Position numbers and translations under genes: made by a program. The notes beneath the pieces were generated by a model. The model worked only from the letters and a program-made list of their open reading frames with translations, was not told where the DNA came from and did not search any database. Shown piece after piece: positions 1 through 7,297 of a DNA stretch of 64,000 nucleotides; within the stretch, counting starts at the first letter, position 1; each line of letters starts with the position of its first letter. The stretch comes from an uncultured Luminiphilus sp. (GTDB lineage: Bacteria > Pseudomonadota > Gammaproteobacteria > Pseudomonadales > Halieaceae). The stretch is taken from assembly GCA_943789425.1 (NCBI GenBank), contig CALSUB010000011.1:84890-148889 (forward strand), in the 5' to 3' direction.

Positions 1-18
1 AACGCGAGGATACGCCTT

Positions 19-1782
19 ATGTACAGGGCTCCCACCGAAGACATGCAGTTTTTAATCGACGACGTACTGGACGTGGGCAGCGTTTTGGGGCCGCTCCCTC
101 ACTACGCCGATCTGGGGTTGGGGACTGAGCTGACCACCGCTTTACTCGACGAAGCCGGCAAGTTCGCCGCGGATGTGGTCTCGCCGTTGCGCCGCGTTGG
201 CGACATGCATCCGGCTCGCTGCAGCGACGCGGCTGTCGCGATTCCGCCGGGGTACGGTGAGGCAATTCGGCAGTTGGGAGCCGGCGGATGGGTCGGCATC
301 AGTGCGCCACAAGATCAGGGTGGGCAAGGCTTGCCCGAGCTGTTTGGCACCGCCGCCTGCGAAATGTGGAACAGCGCTGATATGGCCTTTGCGTTGGAGC
401 CTTTTCTAAGCGCTGGTGCGGCTTTGGCGATCGCCGCACACGGCAATGATGAGCTGAAAGCCACCTACCTGGAAAAGATTTATTCAGGCGAGTGGTCGGG
501 GACCATGAACCTGACTGAGTCCGGCGCAGGCTCGGATCTGGGTCCGATGAAAACGCGTGCTGAGCGTGACGGAGACCACTATCGATTATTCGGTCAAAAG
601 ATCTACATCACGTGGGGCGATCACGACGCCACGGATAACATTATCCATCTGGTCTTGGCTCGATTACCCGATGCCCCCGCAGGCAGTCGCGGCATTTCTT
701 TGTTTCTGGTCCCCAAGTTTTTGGTGGGGGCAGACGGGGTGCTTGGGGCCCGCAACGATGCCTATCCCGTCTCCGTTGAGCACAAGTTAGGGATCCATGG
801 GAGTCCGACCTGTGTCATGGCTTATGGTGACAATGGCGGTGCGCTGGGGTATCTGGTCGGAGAAGAAAATCAGGGATTGGCCTGCATGTTCACCATGATG
901 AATGAGGCGCGGTTAAAGGTCGGTTTGCAAGGACTGGGTGCCTCGGAGGGTGCTTACCAAAAGGCGGTCGCTTATGCGCGAGAGCGGGTGCAGGGCAATG
1001 TGCCCATTATTGAGCATGCCGATGTGAAGCGCATGCTGCTAACAATGCGTGCCTTGAACGAAGCCATGAGAGCCCTTGCTTACTCTGAGGCGGTCACCAT
1101 GGACCTGGCGCATGCGGGGCCGGCAGAGACTCGGGAGTCGTCGCAGCGACGCATTGATTTGATGATCCCGGTGATTAAAGGCTGGCTGACGGAGCTCGGT
1201 ATTGAGGTCACGTCGCTGGGTGTGCAAGTTCATGGTGGCATGGGATACGTGGAGGAAACGGGTGCAGCGCAATATCTGCGTGACGTCCGGATTACGCCGA
1301 TCTACGAGGGAACGAATGGTATTCAGGCCGCCGATCTGCTCAATCGCAAGCTGGGGCGAGACAACGGTGCCGCGATGGAAGCGGTTCAAGGCGAGATCCG
1401 ATCGCTGGCAACGCGATTACAGAGCGATGCGGACTCTCGTTTGGCTGCCATCGGAGAATGTCTTGCCGCGGCGCTCGCAGATCATGTCAGTACCACACAG
1501 CGACTGCTGGCTATCTTGCCCGAGGATCGCTTTGCGGCATTGGGTGGGTCCTTCGATTACATGATGCAGACCGGTTACCTGTTTGGTGGCTGGCAGCTGG
1601 CACGGGGTGCGCAAGTGGCAGCACAGGTCGCGGCTGGGGGTGACCGGGTTACTTTTTGCGAGCGCAAAGTCGCCACTGCGTTATTTTACATGGAGCGGTT
1701 ACTCCCACGCGCGCGGGCACACGCCGGAGCCATCGCAGTCTCGGGGGATAGCCTGACCGATTTTGCCCTCGATTGGCTGTGA
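19..1782 (+). CDS. Acyl-CoA dehydrogenase (long form with C-terminal extension)
   Basis: FAD-dependent acyl-CoA dehydrogenase, catalysing the first alpha,beta-dehydrogenation of fatty-acyl-CoA beta-oxidation in the cytoplasm. At 587 residues it belongs to the long (about 590-600 aa) bacterial FadE-like class that carries an extra C-terminal helical domain. Visible landmarks are the flavin-binding stretch MNLTESGAGSDLG (about residues 157-169), the ITWGDHD segment that follows, and the catalytic-base motif PIYEGTNGIQ (about 429-438), whose Glu is the expected general base. The ATG has a GAGGA-type ribosome site just upstream (CGAGGA). The stop lies 4 bp before the RraA-family gene, so the two are probably co-transcribed. 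Substrate chain length cannot be read from the sequence. A second, clearly diverged paralogue lies at 60027-61826. Confidence 0.93.
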   Translation: MYRAPTEDMQFLIDDVLDVGSVLGPLPHYADLGLGTELTTALLDEAGKFAADVVSPLRRVGDMHPARCSDAAVAIPPGYGEAIRQLGAGGWVGISAPQDQGGQGLPELFGTAACEMWNSADMAFALEPFLSAGAALAIAAHGNDELKATYLEKIYSGEWSGTMNLTESGAGSDLGPMKTRAERDGDHYRLFGQKIYITWGDHDATDNIIHLVLARLPDAPAGSRGISLFLVPKFLVGADGVLGARNDAYPVSVEHKLGIHGSPTCVMAYGDNGGALGYLVGEENQGLACMFTMMNEARLKVGLQGLGASEGAYQKAVAYARERVQGNVPIIEHADVKRMLLTMRALNEAMRALAYSEAVTMDLAHAGPAETRESSQRRIDLMIPVIKGWLTELGIEVTSLGVQVHGGMGYVEETGAAQYLRDVRITPIYEGTNGIQAADLLNRKLGRDNGAAMEAVQGEIRSLATRLQSDADSRLAAIGECLAAALADHVSTTQRLLAILPEDRFAALGGSFDYMMQTGYLFGGWQLARGAQVAAQVAAGGDRVTFCERKVATALFYMERLLPRARAHAGAIAVSGDSLTDFALDWL

Positions 1783-1786
1783 TCCC

Positions 1787-2266
1787 ATGACGAACCTCAC
1801 GACGCCAGATTTATCGGATCTCCATCCTGAGCTGAAACATCTTCCACTGCAGTTTCGGCAGTTTGGATTGCGACAGTGTTTTGCGGGACCAATCTCAACG
1901 ATTGCTTGTCACGCAGATAACTCTCGAGTCGCTGAGGCGGTGTCAGAACCGGGCGAGGGGCGGGTGTTGCTGGTGGATGGTGCAAGTGCCTTGCATCGTT
2001 CATTGCTGGGAGATCGGCTCGCGCAACTGGCCGCTGATCACCGGTGGGCCGGTGTTGTCGTCTTGGGCGCTATTCGCGACGTAGAGGTGATTGATGATAT
2101 CGATATTGGTGTGCAAGCCTTGGGAGTCTGTCCGGTCAAAACGGAGAAGGGTGGCGCTGGCGAACGCGATATCATCTTAACGGTGTGTGAGATGACGATT
2201 TGCCCGGGCGATTGGCTTTATGCAGATCGCAACGGTGTGCTCATTGGGCCTCAGGTAGCGCTTTAG
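1787..2266 (+). CDS. rraA: RraA-family protein (RNase E regulator / HMG-CHA aldolase type)
   Basis: A 159-residue RraA-fold protein. Family members either bind RNase E and lower its activity or act as class II 4-hydroxy-4-methyl-2-oxoglutarate/oxaloacetate aldolases. The aldolase signature D-X20-R-D is complete here: Asp in LLGDRLAQL, then exactly 20 residues, then RD in GAIRDVE. The terminal part (KGGAGERD) is also typical of RraA. I chose the ATG at 1787 over an in-frame ATG at 1763 because the earlier one lies inside the upstream dehydrogenase gene. The 4-bp gap to that gene suggests one transcript. The sequence does not decide between RNA-turnover control and aldolase function; the intact motif keeps aldolase activity plausible. 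Confidence 0.82.
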   Translation: MTNLTTPDLSDLHPELKHLPLQFRQFGLRQCFAGPISTIACHADNSRVAEAVSEPGEGRVLLVDGASALHRSLLGDRLAQLAADHRWAGVVVLGAIRDVEVIDDIDIGVQALGVCPVKTEKGGAGERDIILTVCEMTICPGDWLYADRNGVLIGPQVAL

Positions 2267-2310
2267 GCGGAGCAGGGATCGTCATAGACGGTTGGCAGCG
2301 CCGGGTGAAG

Positions 2311-2340
2311 GCAGGGTCAGGTAAAGCAGGGTTAGGTAAG
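2311..2340. repeat. 15-bp imperfect tandem repeat at the end of nadC
   Basis: Two adjacent 15-bp copies, GCAGGGTCAGGTAAA and GCAGGGTTAGGTAAG, differ at two positions. They lie between the convergent rraA-family and nadC genes, and the second copy overlaps the nadC stop codon. It looks like a small local duplication; no function is apparent. Confidence 0.6.
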
Positions 2341-3171
2341 GCGCATGGAGAGATCCAGTGCGCGAATATGTTTGGTCAATGCGCCAATGGAAATTAGATC
2401 GACTCCCGTTTCCGCAATGGCAACGAGGGTGTGATCCGTAACATTACCTGAGGCCTCTAATTCAGCGTGACCTGCAGTTCGGGCGACCGCTTCTCGCAGT
2501 GCGGCAAGGGGAAAATTGTCGAGCATGATGCGGTCCGGAGCCTCAGACAATGCAGTGTCTAGCTCTTCCAGCGTTTCTACCTCAATCTCGATGAGTGTGT
2601 CGGCTGCGATGTGGCGTGCCGCGACGATGGCTTCGCGAATGCCGCCCGCGGCAGCGATGTGGTTTTCTTTGATCAAAAAAGCGTCGAATAATCCAATACG
2701 GTGGTTATAGCAGCCACCGCAGGCGACGGCATATTTTTGTGCGAGCCTCAATCCGGGCACCGTTTTTCGTGTATCAAGTAATCGCACGTCAGTATGTGCA
2801 ACGCGGTCAGCGTAGTCTTTTGCCACGGTGGCAGTGCCTGAGAGCGCTTGTAAAAAATTCAATGCTGTTCGTTCAGCCGTTAACAGCGCACGAGCGGGTC
2901 CAGTGACGCGAAACAGGCTATCGCCAGCATTAAGGTGGTCTCCGTCCGCCACCTGCCAAACCGTACTGCAACGCGCATCAACTTGCTGGAATGTTTCATC
3001 GGCAAATGCTTTGCCGCACAGCACGCCCGCTTCACGCGTGATCACGTCTGCGCTGGCGAGGGCGTCGGGCGCGATCAATGAGGCGGTAATGTCTCCTGCG
3101 CCCACATCTTCCGCAAGGGCTTGTTGGACGCGTTCTGAAATATACTGAGCACTGATCATGGTGTCGTCCAT
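2332..3171 (-). CDS. nadC: Nicotinate-nucleotide pyrophosphorylase (carboxylating)
   Basis: Quinolinate phosphoribosyltransferase, which converts quinolinate and PRPP to nicotinate mononucleotide, CO2 and PPi in de novo NAD synthesis. Its 279 residues match the family length. Recognisable blocks are the N-terminal [10 protein letters not shown], the active-site segment [11 protein letters not shown] (about residues 132-142), [21 protein letters not shown] around residues 150-170, and the C-terminal (E/L)ASGNVT plus [11 protein letters not shown] phosphate-binding strands. It is divergent from ampD, an adjacency also found in E. coli. The intergenic region of 58 bp should carry both promoters. 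An alternative ATG four codons in is possible. Confidence 0.96.
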   Translation of the reverse strand: MDDTMISAQYISERVQQALAEDVGAGDITASLIAPDALASADVITREAGVLCGKAFADETFQQVDARCSTVWQVADGDHLNAGDSLFRVTGPARALLTAERTALNFLQALSGTATVAKDYADRVAHTDVRLLDTRKTVPGLRLAQKYAVACGGCYNHRIGLFDAFLIKENHIAAAGGIREAIVAARHIAADTLIEIEVETLEELDTALSEAPDRIMLDNFPLAALREAVARTAGHAELEASGNVTDHTLVAIAETGVDLISIGALTKHIRALDLSMRLT

Positions 3172-3229
3172 GTTGCTTAAAAATGACGGAAAAGGGGAGC
3201 AACCCTCGCCGGTGCGATAAGATTACCCC

Positions 3230-3808
3230 GTGATGACCTCGAGTGACCAATGGAAGTTCGCGAATGGATGGCTGGCCTGCGCGCGCCCAGTGCCTTCGCC
3301 CAACTTCAATGCGCGGCCCACCGAGGCAGCACCTGAGCTGATTGTCATTCATGGCATATCGTTACCGCCGGGTGAGTATGGTGGTCCCTACATCGAGGCA
3401 CTTTTCACCAATCAACTGAATCCCGCCGATCATGCTTATTTTTCTGAAGTTGCCCACCTAACGGTTTCCGCTCACTTTCTGATTCGTCGCGATGGGGCGA
3501 TAGTGCAATTTGTGTCGACCGACGACAGGGCCTGGCATGCGGGGGAGTCGTGTTGGGAACGTCGCACCAATTGTAATGACTTCAGCATTGGTATCGAAGT
3601 AGAAGGCTGTGATGAGGAGCCCTATGAGATGCCGCAGTATCGGGTGCTGGCGCAGTTAATTCGGGCGGTGCGAAATCAATATCCGGCCATTCAGCACGAT
3701 GCTATTGTGGGTCACTCAGATATCGCGCCGGGACGTAAAACAGATCCTGGACCAGCTTTCGACTGGTTGCAGTTAAAGGGTTTGCTAGGAGCAGTAAAAG
3801 GAGAGTAG
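3230..3808 (+). CDS. ampD: 1,6-anhydro-N-acetylmuramyl-L-alanine amidase AmpD
   Basis: Cytoplasmic zinc amidase that cleaves the peptide from 1,6-anhydroMurNAc-peptides during peptidoglycan recycling; in species with inducible AmpC its loss derepresses beta-lactamase. The 192 residues cover the amidase_2 domain. Zinc ligands are recognisable: His in LIVIHGISLP (about 40), His in WHAGES (about 104) and the distal pair in VGHSDIAPGRKTDPGP, where Lys and Asp are the usual catalytic-site residues. Translation could begin at GTG 3230 or the adjacent ATG 3233; neither has a strong ribosome site. ampE follows after 5 bp, the classical ampDE arrangement. Confidence 0.95.
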   Translation: MMTSSDQWKFANGWLACARPVPSPNFNARPTEAAPELIVIHGISLPPGEYGGPYIEALFTNQLNPADHAYFSEVAHLTVSAHFLIRRDGAIVQFVSTDDRAWHAGESCWERRTNCNDFSIGIEVEGCDEEPYEMPQYRVLAQLIRAVRNQYPAIQHDAIVGHSDIAPGRKTDPGPAFDWLQLKGLLGAVKGE

Positions 3809-3813
3809 GGGTA

Positions 3814-4626
3814 GTGTCGTACTTGGTGTTCATTGTGGCGGTGGGATTGTTTGCTTTATTTGGCGGCGGTGGCCCTCTGCATCGTGATACTTGGTTTGAT
3901 CCAATGATGCGCAGGATCGATGCATTGGATTTGGATGCGCCGCTTTCGCTCGCACTGCGGGTGGCGGTCCCCCTAGTGATTTTTTTATTCCTTTTCTGGG
4001 TGCTGGCGTTTTTTCTGGGGGAGCTGGGCGAGGCGTTGATGTCTGTTGCCTTGTTGTACTTTGCTTTTGGGCGCGATGATTACCCAACGGATCTTCAGCG
4101 CTTTTTGGCTCGCGCTCGCGTAGGCGATCTCGACGGTGCAGAAATGCTGGTCGCAGACCCAAGCGCCCTTTCTGAGGAAGGCATTGCGTTGCCTGAGGCG
4201 GCGTTGCAGGCGTTCGGATATCGCGGTTTTGCCCGCTGGTTTCCGACCGTATTGTATTTTTGCCTGTTGGGGCCCTTTGCCGCGGCTGCTTATCGACTTA
4301 TTGACCTGATGAATGTGCGCTCAAATGGCCAATTTCAGTCTGCGGTAGCGTTGTTAGAATGGTTACCGGCTCGAGTGGTGTTACTGACTTTTTCGCTGTT
4401 AGGTGATTTCGAGAAAAGCCGCAGTCTTTTGACGGACCAAGCGTTTGATAAAACCTACTCCAACCAGTCGCTGCTCTCCCTTAGCATTGCGCGCGCGTGG
4501 CATTTGGATCTCAGTGCCGCAGAGACGCCCACTGGCGTGGTTGACGTGGTGGAGACCACGCAGAAAGCGATCAGTCGTGCCACCGCCGTGTGGATCGTCG
4601 CCATTTCTTTGTTCGCGCTCCTGTAA
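3814..4626 (+). CDS. ampE: AmpE-family inner-membrane protein
   Basis: Integral membrane protein of the AmpE/CobD-like family, encoded directly behind ampD as in enterobacteria and pseudomonads. It has 270 residues with hydrophobic segments near residues 1-16, 46-66, 70-85, 140-165 and at the extreme C-terminus. The start is GTG, with an AGGAGAG-like ribosome site overlapping the ampD end. The biochemical role of AmpE is poorly defined; it has been discussed as a sensor in the beta-lactamase/peptidoglycan-recycling circuit. It is convergent with the ketopantoate-reductase-family gene; the 77 bp between them show no convincing terminator. Confidence 0.88.
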   Translation: MSYLVFIVAVGLFALFGGGGPLHRDTWFDPMMRRIDALDLDAPLSLALRVAVPLVIFLFLFWVLAFFLGELGEALMSVALLYFAFGRDDYPTDLQRFLARARVGDLDGAEMLVADPSALSEEGIALPEAALQAFGYRGFARWFPTVLYFCLLGPFAAAAYRLIDLMNVRSNGQFQSAVALLEWLPARVVLLTFSLLGDFEKSRSLLTDQAFDKTYSNQSLLSLSIARAWHLDLSAAETPTGVVDVVETTQKAISRATAVWIVAISLFALL

Positions 4627-4703
4627 GGCGCCATTGGTTTGAGCCCGAGATGGGACTGAGCCCGCTCGACCATACCTTTCGATTGACACAAGCGTCTTGC
4701 GAA

Positions 4704-5630
4704 CTACGAAGCAGAGCGCCTCACTTGTTCTGTGGCCTGAATCTCATCGTAAAGAGCCTGCAATACCGGGCTGGCGGGTGGCTCAGAAACCAACTGCGTC
4801 AATAGCCAGCCCAGTATCCATTCAATTTCTGTGGGATTACCGCGTGCCAGATCCACTTTCATCGAGGAATCATTTTGTGCGGTGGCCTGGCAAATAGCTT
4901 TGACTCGATCCGGCAAGGCGTTAGCAATCACCGTTTCATCCGCAGCAGTTAGTAGACGTTGCACCTCAGTGATGGCGGCTTCAGTGCTGCTCAGTAATTG
5001 AGGTTTTAACAAAGCGCCGTTTTTCACCTGATGAATTGCTGTGAGGGGATTGATCACCGCATTGACGGCGGTTTTTGCCAGTAATATCGAGCGTATGTCG
5101 GGTTGCCAGTGACACTGCGTTAGGCTGCGCTGCCACAGTGGTAGCCACGATGGTGGATTTGAATCTGCCCCGGCGGGGCCCAGGTAGGTGGTGCCAGCGC
5201 TCGATAAATGCAGTCTGTTCCGGTCATTTCTGCGACAACCGGCGGTAGTCGATCCCAGTACGAGGGCCGCGTCTCCGATCAGTGGGAGAACGCGCTCCGC
5301 GAGCCCCATCCCGTTGCCCAGCAATACCACTTGCGTATTTTTAGACAGTCGATGGGCTACCGATCGCACGGCAGCTTCCGTTGCCCAGGCTTTGGTACAC
5401 ACCAGCAAGGCGGAAATCGCTGATTCCTGCGAAACGGGCTCTTGTTCAAAAGTGAACGAGATGGGTGCTTTGTTTGGCGCAGCACTTGCGGCTTTACTCA
5501 GCGTCAGCCGACGTGTTGGTTCGGTGTCACGGTGATTCAACAACGTTATCGCACAGTCAACTGTTTGCAATTCACAGGCGAGCCAGCCGCCAATCGCGCC
5601 CGCACCCAGCACATGCCAAATCTGGCTCAC
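4704..5630 (-). CDS. 2-dehydropantoate 2-reductase family (KPR) oxidoreductase
   Basis: NADPH-dependent reductase of the PanE/ApbA family. The N-terminal Rossmann motif is VLGAGAIGGWLACEL. A second conserved block reads LLAKTAVNAVINPLTAI (about residues 185-200), holding the family's catalytic Lys and Asn, and a late VDLARGNPTEIEW segment matches the C-terminal helical domain. I placed the start at GTG 5630 because it overlaps the upstream kinase stop as GTGA, a classical coupling signal; a TTG at 5645 would add five residues. The expected reaction is ketopantoate to pantoate in CoA synthesis. Its location as last gene of a TPP-riboswitch operon is unexpected, so another 2-oxoacid substrate is possible. 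Confidence 0.85.
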   Translation of the reverse strand: MSQIWHVLGAGAIGGWLACELQTVDCAITLLNHRDTEPTRRLTLSKAASAAPNKAPISFTFEQEPVSQESAISALLVCTKAWATEAAVRSVAHRLSKNTQVVLLGNGMGLAERVLPLIGDAALVLGSTTAGCRRNDRNRLHLSSAGTTYLGPAGADSNPPSWLPLWQRSLTQCHWQPDIRSILLAKTAVNAVINPLTAIHQVKNGALLKPQLLSSTEAAITEVQRLLTAADETVIANALPDRVKAICQATAQNDSSMKVDLARGNPTEIEWILGWLLTQLVSEPPASPVLQALYDEIQATEQVRRSAS

Positions 5631-6448
5631 CGCCGGGTCAGCCAAGATAAGTCAGTGCGTGGATCGGGCGCCTGACTAGGGTCAAATCGGTGCTGCCACA
5701 GTGCCGTCATGAGCGCGGCTATATTGCGTCCTGCAGTCAGTAGCTTGACAGAGAGTGACTGCCCAAAGACGCGCTCCGCGAATACCGGTTGTTCAGCCAG
5801 TGGCAGATCAGCCATCGCAATGGCGACGTCAAAATAGCGGCTGCCCATAGCGGCGTACTCCCAATCGATGGCGAAAAGCTGATCGCCTTGAGCCAATAGG
5901 TTACCGACAGTGAGATCGTTATGACACAAGTAATCGGTATCTTGCTCAAGCAATGAAAAGGCTTGGTCGATATCAGTGCTATGGATAATCGCTTGCCACG
6001 CACTGCGTTGCTCACCGGGCACCGAAGAGAGATAGGATGCGGCATCAGCACGAAGTGTTAGCCGGCGATTCACTTTTGGAAGGCTATGAATAGCGCACAT
6101 CAGCTGACCCAGTGCTCCCCCGGTGATGGGGTGCGACGCGTTACCTGCGCGCTCGCAGATAACCGCCTGCTGCTGGCGATCGACATAGACCAGCGCGGGT
6201 GCGATACCCGCTGCTGCAGCGGCTGACCAGATCTCGATTTCACCACTGAAGGCGCCCTCTACCTCACTGGTGGGTCTGCGGCGAGCACGGGCTACCAGCG
6301 ATGGCTCGTCGACGAGTTCAAACAGGATATGGCCGCTACCCTCCGCCAGCACTGGACCTAGGCGCGGTGCCGCTGCAAGCGGCGCTATACAGTCCCAGTC
6401 TGCCCAGTTGCGCAGTGCTTCGCTTAAGCGGTTTGCTGCCGTAACCAT
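5627..6448 (-). CDS. Thiamine kinase-like aminoglycoside/choline phosphotransferase
   Basis: Small-molecule kinase of the APH/choline kinase fold. The catalytic loop is CHNDLTVGNLL (His-Asn-Asp with the Brenner-type loop), and the metal-binding segment follows as FAIDWEYAAMG. Its position behind a thiamine permease and a TPP riboswitch makes thiamine (or a thiamine breakdown product) the likely substrate, as for ThiK; that is inference from context. I chose ATG 6448, which has a GGCGGA ribosome-like site 4 nt upstream, rather than a start 44 codons earlier that would lie wholly inside pnuT. It overlaps the pnuT end by 25 bp and the next gene by 4 bp. Confidence 0.82.
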   Translation of the reverse strand: MVTAANRLSEALRNWADWDCIAPLAAAPRLGPVLAEGSGHILFELVDEPSLVARARRRPTSEVEGAFSGEIEIWSAAAAAGIAPALVYVDRQQQAVICERAGNASHPITGGALGQLMCAIHSLPKVNRRLTLRADAASYLSSVPGEQRSAWQAIIHSTDIDQAFSLLEQDTDYLCHNDLTVGNLLAQGDQLFAIDWEYAAMGSRYFDVAIAMADLPLAEQPVFAERVFGQSLSVKLLTAGRNIAALMTALWQHRFDPSQAPDPRTDLSWLTRR

Positions 6449-7032
6449 TGTGTCCGCCAAGTGCGATATCCGACTATCGCGAGGATGACATAGCCAGCAA
6501 ACAAGGCAGCGGTCAGTGATAAATCTCGAGCCAAATATAAACCGATTGAAACAGCGTTGATGGCGATCCAGTAAAGCCAATTCTCGAGCAGTTTTTGGGT
6601 CACCATCCAGGTGGCGAGCAGTGCAGTAACCGTCGTTGCGGCATCAAAAAAGGGGAGGGCGGCGTCGGTCCATGTTTGCATCCCCCACCCCAAAATCAGA
6701 CTCAGACTGATGACCACGGTGCAGGCGATAAGGTGTTGCTGTCCGGTCCAGGTCTGAATTTGGCTTTGGCTCTTGCTGTGGCTCTTGCTGTGGTTATGGT
6801 TATGGCTGTGATCACGCGGCTGATGACGTCCCCAAGCAGACCAGCCGTACAACGCCATGACGATATAAAACACCTGTAAGAGCGCCTCTAAATAAAGCGC
6901 GACCTGCCAAAAAATATGGACATACAGCGTGGCGCTGATAATGGCGGCAAGCCAGCAAATTCGTCGTTGCTGTATGGCCAATATGACATAAGCCAGCGCC
7001 AGTAAAACGGCGCAGATCTCTACCGCATTCAC
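6424..7032 (-). CDS. pnuT: PnuC-family thiamine transporter PnuT
   Basis: Inner-membrane vitamin permease of the PnuC family; the thiamine-specific branch (PnuT) is known from TPP-riboswitch regulons. It has 202 residues, with hydrophobic segments near residues 5-20, 25-44, 48-66, 98-117, 130-146, 152-168 and 172-190. The family signature region includes the WLYWIAINAVS motif (about 152-162), where conserved Trp/Asn residues line the substrate path. Between membrane segments it carries an unusual His/Ser/Asn/Lys-rich loop (residues 75-91). It starts one base after the YkoF-like gene ends. Thiamine specificity rests on the riboswitch and neighbours. Confidence 0.88.
   Translation of the reverse strand: MNAVEICAVLLALAYVILAIQQRRICWLAAIISATLYVHIFWQVALYLEALLQVFYIVMALYGWSAWGRHQPRDHSHNHNHSKSHSKSQSQIQTWTGQQHLIACTVVISLSLILGWGMQTWTDAALPFFDAATTVTALLATWMVTQKLLENWLYWIAINAVSIGLYLARDLSLTAALFAGYVILAIVGYRTWRTQWLRQQTA
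6760..6810 (-). repeat. Simple-sequence stretch encoding a His/Ser/Lys/Asn-rich PnuT loop
   Basis: This 51-bp stretch inside pnuT is built from short degenerate repeats. On the minus strand it encodes residues 75-91, HSHNHNHSKSHSKSQSQ. It falls in the hydrophilic loop between membrane segments and is atypical for the family. It could be a neutral repeat expansion or a metal-binding loop. Confidence 0.7.
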
Positions 7033-7033
7033 G

Positions 7034-7297
7034 TTAGGTTAATGGACCGATGTCGGCAAAATGTTCAGGAATGAATTTTGCAACGAGTACTTGATGCCCA
7101 AATTGCTGGTAACTCGTGCGCAGTGCTTTTTCGATGGCGGCGAAAACAGCGGTGTCTTCGCCACTGATTTGCGTGCTCATTGAATTCGTGACGGCGACGA
7201 TGTCCTCGTGCTTGAGTAATTCGCTAATAAACGCCTCGACCACGTTTTTAAAATCTTCTCGGAGCGGGTACACGCTCAATTCGGCAGTCAGTTTCAT
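7034..7297 (-). CDS. YkoF/MTH1187-like thiamine-binding domain protein
   Basis: An 87-residue single-domain protein resembling the MTH1187/YkoF family (PF01910-type ferredoxin-like fold), some members of which bind thiamine or its HMP moiety. Recognisable features are the opening LTAELSVYPLRED, the central AVTNSMSTQISG and the late VLVAKFIPE strand. No signal peptide is seen, so it should act in the cytoplasm. Its ATG overlaps the receptor stop as ATGA, and pnuT starts one base after its end. It sits between an outer-membrane receptor and the permease of a TPP-riboswitch operon, which supports thiamine binding; its exact role (buffering, delivery) is unknown. Confidence 0.82.
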   Translation of the reverse strand: MKLTAELSVYPLREDFKNVVEAFISELLKHEDIVAVTNSMSTQISGEDTAVFAAIEKALRTSYQQFGHQVLVAKFIPEHFADIGPLT

